Shown here piece by piece: positions 9,444 through 17,500 of a DNA stretch of 64,000 nucleotides. The notes beneath the pieces were generated by a model that saw only the letters and a program-made list of their open reading frames with translations, was not told the origin of the DNA and made no database searches. Both the position numbers and the translations under genes were made by a program. The stretch covers positions 1 through 64,000 of the forward strand of contig NZ_CANLXZ010000005.1 of the NCBI RefSeq assembly GCF_947495285.1, in the 5' to 3' direction. Numbering within the stretch: the first letter of the stretch is position 1; the number at the start of each line of letters is the position of its first letter. Source of the DNA: an uncultured Nonlabens sp. GTDB lineage: Bacteria; Bacteroidota; Bacteroidia; Flavobacteriales; Flavobacteriaceae.

Positions 9444-10721
9444 TTAATTCACTAACTCTTTCCCATCCACTACCGTTGCCATTTTTGAGAGGAGTAAATC
9501 ACTTAATTCACGATGTTTAATGTTCTCTATTTGCGCATTTAAAATATTTGAATAAATAGGTTCCAATAAGTGATTAAACTTCTGTTTTACATTTAGTGAT
9601 GGTTTTAAAATCATTGTACTTTCAAAATCTTTTGTGACCAAGGCACTAAAAACCGCACCTACGGCTTGTCTTTTCAAATTATCAATTGCAAATTTCGCTG
9701 ATTGATGGCCATAATATTGTAAATTATCTTTGTCAATAAAAGCATAACAGCTCTGATTCATCGCCATGTCTCTACCAGATATTGAAATAGCTCCTACTGT
9801 TCCTCTCGCTGTTATGAAAATGGTGTTTTGATTATATAATTTGCTGCTACAGTTTTCTAATCCTTCCTCTGTCAAATATTTTTCTGTATTTATTGTAAAG
9901 AAAGATTTGCCTACATCTTTAGGTGTAAAAAACGGTATTGAACCGTTCCAAAAATCAGGATTTGTTGTTTTAGGAGTTCCACCACCGTTTATATTTAGTT
10001 CATCCAAAAAACTTACCACTTCCCATCCCAAAGGAATCTCCATATCCAATTCCTCATTATACACCATAGCGCCACCGCTGGATTTGTACCCTAGCCTCTC
10101 CTCAGTCCTCTCCAGCGGAGAGGAAGTAATCGTGCTAGAATTGGCATATTTTACTGGAAACTGAAAGTCCACAAACCAGTGTTTATACAACGCCTGCGCA
10201 GTTTCTTCTAGTGCGGTGTTGAGCTGTTCATTAATGCGTATGCGGTCTTGTACGGCATTATAATCAGCTACTATTTCTTGTTGCTTTTCTAGGGATGGAA
10301 CTGGTAATTCTACTTCAGACATTTCATCATAATCAAAAAACTCATGCGCTGATCCGTGCGATCTAAATCTAGCATATCGATCAAAAGCTGGCCTCTTAAA
10401 CCACATCTCTAGATATTCAGAATTCAATAAAGTTTCATCCTTAATTTTGAAAATTCGATAAGATGGGGAAACAACACAATCTTCTCCTTTTCGTCTAGCT
10501 ATCGAAATTTTCTCGCCATTTCTAGTTGTAGCTCTATTAAAGGCAAACTCATTAGTTCTAACTATTCGATAGGTTTCTAATTTAATACCTACCGTATTTG
10601 TTTTAGCTTTTTGAAAATGCTTATTATTACTAATACCTTGCAATAGTGTAATTTCATTTTCTGAATTTTTTGGCCCAGTTTCTACGATTAAATCACCTAA
10701 ACGACTATAATTAGATTCCAT
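9444..10721 (-). CDS. hsdS: Type I restriction enzyme, specificity subunit HsdS
   Basis: HsdS has 425 residues. It reads the two half-sites of the DNA target for both methylation and cleavage. Two target-recognition domains are visible: the first runs to about residue 150 and closes with ELPVPSLEKQQEIVADYN; a conserved helix (ALEETAQALYKHWFVDFQF) follows; the second begins near IPLGWEVVSFLDEL and closes with the terminal helix LSDLLLSKMA. The start overlaps the hsdM end by 11 bp, the usual coupling. A short GC-rich repeat codes for SSPLERTEERLGY in the central spacer, probably an in-frame insertion that lengthens the linker between the two recognition domains. Confidence 0.95.
   Translation of the reverse strand: MESNYSRLGDLIVETGPKNSENEITLLQGISNNKHFQKAKTNTVGIKLETYRIVRTNEFAFNRATTRNGEKISIARRKGEDCVVSPSYRIFKIKDETLLNSEYLEMWFKRPAFDRYARFRSHGSAHEFFDYDEMSEVELPVPSLEKQQEIVADYNAVQDRIRINEQLNTALEETAQALYKHWFVDFQFPVKYANSSTITSSPLERTEERLGYKSSGGAMVYNEELDMEIPLGWEVVSFLDELNINGGGTPKTTNPDFWNGSIPFFTPKDVGKSFFTINTEKYLTEEGLENCSSKLYNQNTIFITARGTVGAISISGRDMAMNQSCYAFIDKDNLQYYGHQSAKFAIDNLKRQAVGAVFSALVTKDFESTMILKPSLNVKQKFNHLLEPIYSNILNAQIENIKHRELSDLLLSKMATVVDGKELVN
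10091..10123. repeat. CTCTCC-type hairpin repeat inside hsdS spacer
   Basis: CCTCTCC (10107-10113) and GGAGAGG (10117-10123) form a perfect 7-bp stem with a 3-base loop, and CCTCTCC also occurs just before it (10095-10101). The stretch is much richer in GC than the flanking gene and sits exactly between the two recognition domains. From memory, similar CTCTCC/GGAGAGG elements recur between genes in Bacteroidota, so this looks like a mobile or REP-like repeat tolerated in frame. Confidence 0.6.
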
Positions 10722-12270
10722 AGCCTAATTTTTTAAAAACTGCTATTAGTGCGCTATCATTCTGCTCTTTTTCTTGCATCAGTGACTTAACGGTAATTTG
10801 CAATTCTTCCATTTTAACATGGTAATCGATTTGTTCATCACGGTTCACGAATTCTATGTATTTGCTAGGAACAAGTGAGAAATCTTTCTTTGCAATCTCC
10901 TCATTGGTTACACTGGCACAAAACTCTGGTACGTCTTTATAGTCGCCATCGACTTGTTGCCAGTTGTGATAGGCATTGGTAATTTCAGTAATATTCTCAT
11001 CACTAAACTGGATGAACTTTTTTTCAAACGGAATACCTCGCTGTCTCAGGTCTAGGAATAGAACTTCACTTTCGCGAAAGCGGTATTTTCTTTCTACATC
11101 GCCTATAGTACGAGTATGTGCTTTTTTATTTTTATTAATGATCCAAAGCGAAACACTTATATCTGTGGTGTAAAACATCTTTCCTGGCAAGATCACAATC
11201 GCTTCTACCAGATTATTCTCTATAAGTTTTTTACGTATTTTATATTCCTCGCCGCCACCACTTAGTGCACCGTTTGCGAGTATAAAACCAGCGACTCCTT
11301 GATCAGAGAGTTTTGCGACCATGTTAAGAATCCACGCATAGTTTGCATTAGACTTAGGTGGTGTTTCATAGCCTTGCCATCTGGGATCGTCTGTGAGTTC
11401 ATTTGCGGCGCGCCAGTCCTTTTGATTAAAAGGTGGATTTGCCATAATATAGTCGGCCTTGAGATCAGGATGCTGGTCTCGTGCAAAAGTGTCTGCCGCT
11501 ACAGCGCCTAGATTACCGGCTATACCACGTATGGCGAGGTTCATTTTGGCCAATTTATAGGTCGTGTTGGTATACTCCTGACCGTAAATAGAGATATTTT
11601 TCTTGTTACCGTTGTGGTTTTCTATAAACTTAATGGACTGTACAAACATACCACCAGAGCCACAGGCAGGATCATAGATAATCCCTTCATAGGGTTCTAT
11701 CATCTCTGCAATGAGATTTACAATACTCTTAGGCGTGTAGAATTCTCCTTTTCCTTTTCCCTCGGCTAGTGCAAACTTGCTCAAGAAATATTCATAGACG
11801 CGTCCTACAATATCAGTCGCCTCATCTTTTTGCGTGTCTATTTTATTAATGGTATCGAGTAAGGCACCTAGCTTGCTTTTATCTAGTTGGAGTCTCGAGA
11901 AATAATTATCTGGCAGCGCACCTTTAAGACTTGGGTTTGCTTTTTCAATCTGGTGTAAAGCGGTATCTATTTTAATAGCAATATCATCTTGCTTTGCATT
12001 ATCGATAATAAAACTCCATCTCGAACTCGGTTCTAGAAAAAAGACATTCTTCTCGTTATAAAAAGCTGCCATTTCTAGGTACTTTTCTTTCCCTTCTTCT
12101 ATGAGTTCTGCACGACGTACTTCAAATTTATCGCTGGCAAATTTGAGGAATATGAGTCCTAGTACGACATGTTTATATTCGGCACTTTCTACGCTACCAC
12201 GCAGTTTGTTTGCGCTTTGCCATAGGGCTTCTTCTATAGATTTTTCTTTCTCTTGTTTCTTTTTGGCCAT
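10711..12270 (-). CDS. hsdM: Type I restriction enzyme, DNA methyltransferase subunit HsdM
   Basis: HsdM has 519 residues, typical length, and is an N6-adenine DNA methyltransferase. The N-terminal helical domain (EALWQSANKLRGSVES...) is followed by the SAM-binding motif DPACGSGGMF (about residues 197-206) and the catalytic motif IV NPPF (about 280-283). It is the first gene of the island operon and overlaps hsdS by 11 bp. One copy of the genome's dispersed palindrome lies inside it and encodes RFRES. A long inverted repeat lies 60 bp upstream and may be a control site. No defect is seen, so methylation should be functional. Confidence 0.97.
   Translation of the reverse strand: MAKKKQEKEKSIEEALWQSANKLRGSVESAEYKHVVLGLIFLKFASDKFEVRRAELIEEGKEKYLEMAAFYNEKNVFFLEPSSRWSFIIDNAKQDDIAIKIDTALHQIEKANPSLKGALPDNYFSRLQLDKSKLGALLDTINKIDTQKDEATDIVGRVYEYFLSKFALAEGKGKGEFYTPKSIVNLIAEMIEPYEGIIYDPACGSGGMFVQSIKFIENHNGNKKNISIYGQEYTNTTYKLAKMNLAIRGIAGNLGAVAADTFARDQHPDLKADYIMANPPFNQKDWRAANELTDDPRWQGYETPPKSNANYAWILNMVAKLSDQGVAGFILANGALSGGGEEYKIRKKLIENNLVEAIVILPGKMFYTTDISVSLWIINKNKKAHTRTIGDVERKYRFRESEVLFLDLRQRGIPFEKKFIQFSDENITEITNAYHNWQQVDGDYKDVPEFCASVTNEEIAKKDFSLVPSKYIEFVNRDEQIDYHVKMEELQITVKSLMQEKEQNDSALIAVFKKLGYGI
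11069..11082. repeat. Dispersed palindrome, partial copy inside hsdM
   Basis: CTTTCGCGAAAGCG is identical to the repeat consensus except that the left-most CG is replaced by CA. In hsdM it is read as CGC TTT CGC GAA AG, giving RFRES. Confidence 0.8.
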
Positions 12271-12295
12271 TTGGGGTTATGGATATTATTGTTAC

Positions 12296-12311
12296 CGCTT
12301 TCGCGAAAGCG
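12296..12311. repeat. Dispersed palindrome CGCTTTCGCGAAAGCG upstream of hsdM
   Basis: A perfect 16-bp copy, 26 bp upstream of the hsdM start codon, probably within its 5' leader. Confidence 0.9.
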
Positions 12312-12330
12312 AAACACTTAAAATTAAAAA

Positions 12331-12378
12331 CCCTAAAACGCACTTATCCAGTATTATAGGAGTAAGTATGTTTTAGGG
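12331..12378. promoter_or_regulatory. Long imperfect inverted repeat upstream of hsdM
   Basis: The left arm CCCTAAAACGCACTTA (12331-12346) and the right arm TAAGTATGTTTTAGGG (12363-12378) are complementary at 14 of 16 positions, and the 16-bp spacer contains a further TCC/GGA pair. It starts about 60 bp upstream of hsdM. No T-run follows on either side, so a terminator is unlikely; an operator controlling the restriction operon or the terminal repeat of a lost element fits better. The function is inferred. Confidence 0.45.
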
Positions 12379-13262
12379 GACTGTGAAGATAAGAATTTAT
12401 AGTATAAATCCTTTTCTGTAGATCTATAAAACGTAAACTTGCAGGAGGTGTTGTGATTAGAAATATACCATGGTTTTTAAACTCTTGTTTTTTAAAGAGT
12501 TTAAAATTTAAATATCTGGTTGTTGTTTTGTTTTACACAACACTCCATCTTTCTTAGGTATTAAAATCCTATCTGTGTAGCGGTCGCTACCATCTGTTAC
12601 ACTGCATAGACTTAATGAAATACCTTCTATTGCTACATAGTGTGCCGTAACGCGGTATTTGAAAGCGTCTTTTATAGTCGTCACTATATGTGTTGCGGGC
12701 TTTAGTAATGGTAATTAAAGGTTTTTTTACCATCTATAGTATGGTTTTCTAGGTTTTTGTGAATGGTAAAAAGGTTATAAAATGACTGGTTTCTATGGTA
12801 TCACCAGGGTACTGGTTATTTAAAAAATAACGCCGTCGCTTCTCTAAATATAAGCGTTATATGTATCTATAACTCTACCTTCATGATCTCCAGCGGTGTT
12901 CTATTTAATTGGGTTGACGTTTTTTTTTCGTGGTTCTTAATAGAGATGATTCCATGTTCCCTTTTTATCCATGCTATCTAATTATTAAGTCATCTCGCCG
13001 TGCTATTTATCTCTTCTAGAGCGATAGGTAAACTCCATACTCGATAAACGGTATACTTTTTTCTATCTCAATTTTATGGATGGCCTACTGCTAGTTTACA
13101 AGTAATCACATAAAACATAACGGTTTAAAGAGCAAAAAAACATATTATGTATTCCTCAACCCTACTGATGACTCTTTATTTTACAACAGATTTTAAATTA
13201 TTCAGTTCGTAAGTTTATGAACTAACATTACCTTTGTATGGTAACTTAACAGTACTTAAAAT
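12379..13262. other. Gene-poor spacer, probably decayed
   Basis: About 0.9 kb with no convincing gene. Stops are frequent in all six frames apart from one 58-codon open stretch on the minus strand (12508-12684). A single TACCTTTG box, matching the Bacteroidota -7 consensus, lies at 13229-13236 on the plus strand. An AGTTC/GAACT inverted repeat sits just upstream of that box. I see no repeats, insertion-sequence ends or RNA gene. Confidence 0.5.
12508..12684 (-). pseudogene. Possible coding remnant or small protein
   Basis: A 58-codon stretch from GTG (12682-12684) to TAA (12508-12510) with a protein-like composition (for example SVTDGSDRYTDRILIPKKDG). There is no ATG in frame and a stop lies about 10 codons upstream. 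The family is not recognised. It may be the end of a decayed gene, or chance: at this base composition an open stretch of this length is not by itself significant. Confidence 0.22.
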
Positions 13263-13400
13263 TTGAAATTAGGGGATTTTATATTTAGAACCTATAAGTT
13301 ACTATTTAAAATCGGTGGTTTGAATAAAAGTAAGTTCTTAGGAGCTTCTTTTTTCTTACCACTTTTTATTTTTATAACACTTCTTCTAGCGGTTATTTAA
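13263..13400 (+). CDS. Candidate small membrane peptide ORF
   Basis: A 45-codon frame with a TTG start and no ATG. It has a basic first half and a strongly hydrophobic C-terminal half (FFLPLFIFITLLLAVI), like a single-helix membrane peptide. A TACCTTTG promoter-like box (13229-13236) lies 26 bp upstream, at a plausible distance. There is no recognised family and no clear ribosome binding site, as is usual in this phylum. It could equally be the remnant of a membrane protein in a decaying region. Confidence 0.2.
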   Translation: MKLGDFIFRTYKLLFKIGGLNKSKFLGASFFLPLFIFITLLLAVI

Positions 13401-13482
13401 TGGTCTAGATAGATCTTTACAACTGCCTAAATAAAATAGCGATCTACCTTATTTAAAACCGTAACAGCTTTCTAGTTGTTTT

Positions 13483-13920
13483 ATGGAAAAGAAATTAAGC
13501 AATTCCTTATTGTACTTAATGAGTATTTCTACCGGTCTAGTAGGTGTAAATCTTTATTATAATCAGCCTTTACTGCACAAGACATCTATAGAGTTAGATA
13601 CAAGCCAGGCGTCGATAAGTAAGGTTGCGCTAGCGACGCAACTAGGCTATGCCGCTGGACTTTTCTTTATCATACCGTTAGGTTATAAAATACCTAATAA
13701 GCAAATTTTTAAATTTGACCTTGCTTTAATGATTCTTTCCTTAATCGCGGCTTCTGTTTCTAGTACACTGATTCTGTTAATTATAAGTAGTTTTTTTATA
13801 GGTTTTTCTAGTGCGCTACCTCAGCTGCTTGTACTTGGGGTATCGCCTTATCCATACGTATTACCGTGGTGCATCTTACATTTAGAAAAAAAATGTTGTA
13901 GTAAATTGCTTTATGATTAA
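13483..13920 (+). pseudogene. Truncated MFS transporter (N-terminal fragment)
   Basis: A 145-codon frame. Residues 1 to about 118 look like the first four membrane helices of a major facilitator superfamily drug/sugar-efflux permease: the start ends in GLVGVNLYYNQPLL, and the fourth helix ends in GFSSALPQLLV, where family members normally continue through eight more helices (about 390 residues). After LPQLLV the sequence turns into an unrelated Cys/Pro/Tyr-rich tail and stops. No remainder of the transporter is found downstream. The likely cause is a deletion that removed the last two thirds. It is not expected to work as a transporter. Confidence 0.7.
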
Positions 13921-13954
13921 GTTATAAGATTGAAAAATAGATGGATTAGGTATT

Positions 13955-13970
13955 CGCTTTTGCGAAAGCG
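13955..13970. repeat. Dispersed palindrome, one-mismatch copy
   Basis: CGCTTTTGCGAAAGCG differs from the consensus at one central base. It lies just downstream of the broken MFS gene. Confidence 0.7.
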
Positions 13971-14084
13971 GAACAAAAAACAGCCACTTACTTTAATGCT
14001 TTAAAAGATATAGTTCTTAAGGATTGAGCACGCTACTTGCCCAACTAGATGTATCTTAGCTTTTTTTAGAATAAAACGATTTTA

Positions 14085-14570
14085 ATGTCAGAGCAAACTG
14101 AACAAGAATTACTCATTGAAAAATTAGGAATAAGTTTTCAAGATCTATTGAACCTATCTCCTCTAGCCTCGCGCATATATGCATTACTTATGTTATGCTC
14201 TTATGACGGTCTTACCTTTGAAGAAATAAGGATAATAATCAAAGCGAGTAAAAGCTCTATATCTGTAAACATCAACGTATTAACACAATTAAATTACATT
14301 ACTTACCAGACTAAACTCGGTGATAGAAAACGCTACTTTAAACTGGCTCGATATTCCTCTATTAATTCATTAAATGCATACCATGTATCGATAGAAAAAG
14401 AAATTAAAATATTAAGTGAGGTAAACGCATTTAATAAAAGATACCATCCTGCAAAATTTAATAATGAAGAATCTCTAGGGATTATATATCAAGAATACCT
14501 TAAAGAAAAGCAGCAATTAGTAAAAAAAACAGCCGATAAAATAACTCGTTTTTTAGAAAATGAAAATTAA
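14085..14570 (+). CDS. GbsR/MarR-type transcriptional regulator
   Basis: The protein has 161 residues. A winged helix-turn-helix domain covers about residues 30-90: LASRIYALLML, then GLTFEEIRIIIKASKSSISVN (recognition region), then a wing with GDRKRYFKL. This is the GbsR-like branch of the MarR superfamily, whose members sense ligands and often control a neighbouring transporter. The C-terminal half is a helical dimerisation arm. It stands alone on its strand, 164 bp after the broken transporter and 38 bp before mscS. It may have controlled the lost MFS gene or the channel; both are guesses. Confidence 0.8.
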   Translation: MSEQTEQELLIEKLGISFQDLLNLSPLASRIYALLMLCSYDGLTFEEIRIIIKASKSSISVNINVLTQLNYITYQTKLGDRKRYFKLARYSSINSLNAYHVSIEKEIKILSEVNAFNKRYHPAKFNNEESLGIIYQEYLKEKQQLVKKTADKITRFLENEN

Positions 14571-14608
14571 AGTCTTGTTTTAAACAGTTCTATCGTTACT
14601 ACATAAAT

Positions 14609-15733
14609 ATGGAAGAGTTTATCATCACCTATAAATCTCAAATGATCTGGATACTATCTGTTATAGGTACAGTTGCCCTATTATATTTTTTAACCCAATT
14701 TTTATACCGCTGGTTACTAAAAAAAGAACGGGAACGTTTTCCAGGAGAGAAGCCTACTTCTATTAACCTGGTTAGGGTTATACTTAATGCCCTGTGGATC
14801 GTTCTAGGCGTTATTTCTATAGGTTTTGTTTTTGTAGATAAAGAAGATAATGACGCTATGGTCGCTGGTTTTAAACTAGCTCTTTACCTAGGACTTTTAT
14901 CTGTCGCCACTATAGCCGTTGCAGCGACAGTGAACATGTGGTTTCTAGGTACGATAAGAAAAAAAATAAGACTTAATGAAGACCCTACCAGCTATAAATT
15001 TTTCAGGTATCTGGTGGTAATCATGATCTATTTTACTGGTACGCTCTTTGGTTTACTTGCCTTTCCTTCTTTAAGAGGTGTGGCACAAACAGCTCTAGGT
15101 GGTGCTGGTATTCTAGCACTGGTCGCTGGTATCGCATCACAAGAGGCACTCTCTAACCTTATAGGCGGTATTTTTATAATCTCTTTTAAACCTTTTAAAA
15201 TAGGTGACATAATTAAGGTTACCGACACCATGGTAGGTACGGTTACCGATATTACTTTGAGGCACACCGTAATACGCAATTTTGAAAATAAAATGATCGT
15301 TATTCCTAACGCGATAATTAATAAAGAAAAGCTAATCAATTATGATCTAGGTGAGCACAAATGCTGTGAACATATAGAGATGGGAATTTCTTATGATAGT
15401 GATGTGCATGTTGCCAAAACTATTATGAGAGAAGTATGTGAGAACCACCCATTGAGCATCGATAACCGTACACAAGAACAAATTAAAGATAAGGTCCCTA
15501 TGGTAAAAACCGCCATGACTAGAATTAATGATTCTACCTTAACTATAAGAGCCTGGACCTGGTGCAGCAATTTTCAAGATTCCTTTGACTTAAGATGTGA
15601 TGTAAATGAAACGATTAAAGAAAAATTTGACGCAGCCGGTATAGACCTAGCCTACCCTACTCGTACAGTTATCTTAAATGATAGTGAATTAAGGATTAAA
15701 AATAATAACGTAGATGAACATAAAGATAAGTAG
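14609..15733 (+). CDS. MscS-family mechanosensitive ion channel
   Basis: The protein has 374 residues. Three to four N-terminal membrane helices (about 10-30, 50-70, 85-105, 130-155) lead into the pore-lining helix, GGAGILALVAGIASQEALSNL, the Gly/Ala-packed TM3 of MscS. It is followed by the beta domain (IGDIIKV, ...VIPNAIINKEKLIN) and the alpha/beta cytosolic vestibule. Such channels release solutes on hypo-osmotic shock. It lies 38 bp after the GbsR-type regulator, a family that often responds to osmolytes, so joint transcription is possible. The protein is intact. Confidence 0.9.
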   Translation: MEEFIITYKSQMIWILSVIGTVALLYFLTQFLYRWLLKKERERFPGEKPTSINLVRVILNALWIVLGVISIGFVFVDKEDNDAMVAGFKLALYLGLLSVATIAVAATVNMWFLGTIRKKIRLNEDPTSYKFFRYLVVIMIYFTGTLFGLLAFPSLRGVAQTALGGAGILALVAGIASQEALSNLIGGIFIISFKPFKIGDIIKVTDTMVGTVTDITLRHTVIRNFENKMIVIPNAIINKEKLINYDLGEHKCCEHIEMGISYDSDVHVAKTIMREVCENHPLSIDNRTQEQIKDKVPMVKTAMTRINDSTLTIRAWTWCSNFQDSFDLRCDVNETIKEKFDAAGIDLAYPTRTVILNDSELRIKNNNVDEHKDK

Positions 15734-16277
15734 GAATTAGGCCGTGATTTTTAGGGATTTGAATAGAGTACAAATTATAAAAAAAAGAATATTTACCAGC
15801 CCAGCGACTATACTGTTATCTATCAAAAATATTTTCTAGATTCCGCTTTCTCCATAAAGACCACCAGAAACAGTTCTCAATCACTTAACCTCGCTTAAGA
15901 AAAACCTACCGATTTTATTATGAGGAGGCTGCACTTAACATACTTGAATTGAACTAATTAATGCAACTATAAGCAGAGTCATTATTTTAAATATATAGCA
16001 GTATAAGGAAGAGATTAAAAACACCTGGTTTTAATCCCTATCTCTGTGATAACCGCGCACTGGTTCCATACTCCTGCTGCTCAACGTATAATAAATGTGG
16101 TGGTACTTCTGTTATAAAATCTTAATCTAGCTCCTTAAAAGACCGTAATAATACCATGGCCTAAGCCCATAAAATTATAGTTTAAAAACAGCCTTCTAGA
16201 GAAACACATGACCCACTAAAATTTTACCGTTATCCAGATAATAGTACCTATACTGCCGGGCATTTTATCTCTAATAA
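15734..16277. other. Gene-poor spacer after mscS
   Basis: No gene is supported here. Frames are broken by many stops and no clear terminator follows mscS. Short protein-like stretches on both strands suggest decayed coding DNA but are below what chance can produce. Confidence 0.5.
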
Positions 16278-16400
16278 ACTTTTAAACCGCAATTACCTGA
16301 AAGATACCAGCAGTTAATAACGCAACTCGCTTACCTGTATGTGTACTCACTAAAAGAAGAATTACTTTTAGAAGACCATTTTATAGAAAACGAGATGTAG
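16278..16400 (+). pseudogene. Possible C-terminal remnant of a decayed gene
   Basis: A 40-codon open stretch ending at TAG (16398-16400) with a clearly protein-like, helix-forming composition (LPERYQQLITQLAYLYVYS, then KEELLLEDHFIENEM). Two stops precede it, and a frame with similar character (FYRYPDNSTYTAGHFISNK) lies one frame over immediately upstream, as expected after a frameshift. The family is not recognised. Weak evidence only. Confidence 0.25.
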
Positions 16401-16482
16401 CATGTATTCTCTTATCATTATTTTTACGGTAGAAGGTCGGTACATTTTACCTAAAAAGAATAAATGTATTTGGTTATTTTCT

Positions 16483-16498
16483 CGCTTTCGCGAAAGCG
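16483..16498. repeat. Dispersed palindrome CGCTTTCGCGAAAGCG downstream of hemJ
   Basis: A perfect 16-bp copy located 16 bp past the hemJ stop codon, where a terminator would be expected; the palindrome itself may serve as a weak hairpin. Confidence 0.9.
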
Positions 16499-16514
16499 GA
16501 ATAACAACAAACTT

Positions 16515-17057
16515 TTAACTATTATTCTTTTCTCTTATTCTCTTATATAATTTAAATAGAAGCATTAAAATAACTGCAAAAACGAGAAGACCAACAAGTC
16601 CATATACCCAGTTTACCGCACTTTTTAAAATTACTAAAAAAACGACTGCAAACAGTATTAATGTCGCACCTTCATTATAAATACGCATACCATTTGAGGT
16701 CCATTTTACCACATCGTTTTGTAGTTCTTTCTGTATAAAATGAGATTTAATGTGATAGATAATAAGCAATACTACAAAACCTAATTTTACTTGCATCCAG
16801 GGTTGTTCTAAATAAACAGGTCTTAAAAAAAGTAAATAAACTGCAAAACTAATGGCTAGAATAGCGCTGGGCCAGGTTATGATAAACCACAACCTGCTGG
16901 TCATTATTTTTAATTGTTTGAGTAAAATACTTTTTTCAGGTTCTGGCATTGCTTGTGCTTCTATCTGATACACAAATAATCGCGGTATGTAGAACAAGCC
17001 AGCAAACCAGGTAATTACAAAGATGAGGTGCAATGACTTTATATAATCGTATTCCAT
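16515..17057 (-). CDS. hemJ: HemJ-type protoporphyrinogen oxidase (CopD-like membrane protein)
   Basis: The protein has 180 residues and about five membrane helices. The N-terminus YIKSLHLIFVITWFAGLF with a conserved His (residue 10), and IPRLFVYQ after it, are characteristic of HemJ (UPF0093), which converts protoporphyrinogen IX to protoporphyrin IX in heme synthesis. WPSAILAIS and PWMQVKLGFV are further family motifs. It is monocistronic, with a TAAATTTG promoter box about 20 bp upstream. A general CopD annotation is the alternative, but length and motifs favour HemJ. Confidence 0.85.
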   Translation of the reverse strand: MEYDYIKSLHLIFVITWFAGLFYIPRLFVYQIEAQAMPEPEKSILLKQLKIMTSRLWFIITWPSAILAISFAVYLLFLRPVYLEQPWMQVKLGFVVLLIIYHIKSHFIQKELQNDVVKWTSNGMRIYNEGATLILFAVVFLVILKSAVNWVYGLVGLLVFAVILMLLFKLYKRIREKNNS

Positions 17058-17075
17058 AAACTAGGTTAAATGAGG

Positions 17076-17083
17076 CAAATTTA
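17076..17083 (-). promoter_or_regulatory. Bacteroidota -7 box TAAATTTG for hemJ
   Basis: Matches the TAnnTTTG consensus and lies 19 bp before the hemJ start. No clear -33 TTTG is seen at the right distance. Confidence 0.45.
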
Positions 17084-17231
17084 GGGTATTCATGAGTAAA
17101 TCTAAGGCAGCTGTGCGGTTATTACGTGCCTGGTCAACACATTATTTGATCCTAATAAACAATCTAAAAATTAAAGATGAAAATTTAAATGTGACTTATA
17201 AACGGTTATATTGCGGCTGTAAAATTAATTT

Positions 17232-17486
17232 ATGGAATTCGGTACAGAGACATTAGATTTAGTAGGTTATGCAGCGAGTGCTGTGGTATTAATCTCATTT
17301 TTTATGAAAAGCATAAAAACATTACGTATTGTGAATTCATTAGGTTGTGCGATATTTATACTTTATGGTTTTTTATTTGACAGCGTTAACCTTCCTATTA
17401 TCATCACTAATTTAGGTATTTTACTAGTGAATGGATATTATTTATTTATTAAGAAGAACGACGAGATAACAGAAGTAAAAGAGTAA
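17232..17486 (+). CDS. Small YgjV-like membrane protein
   Basis: The protein has 84 residues with three hydrophobic helices. The pattern LDLVGYAASAVVLISFFMKS, then LRIVNSLGCAIFILYG, then PIIITNLGILLVNGYYL matches the YgjV/Imp family of short inner-membrane proteins, whose function is not established. It lies 14 bp before the patatin gene and probably shares its transcript. Confidence 0.7.
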   Translation: MEFGTETLDLVGYAASAVVLISFFMKSIKTLRIVNSLGCAIFILYGFLFDSVNLPIIITNLGILLVNGYYLFIKKNDEITEVKE

Positions 17487-17500
17487 GAGAGTAAAATTAT

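Noticed and set aside
16038..16118. A 26-codon protein-like stretch on the minus strand (contains PPHLLYVEQQEYGTS)
   Set aside because: Too short to separate from chance, with stops on both sides.
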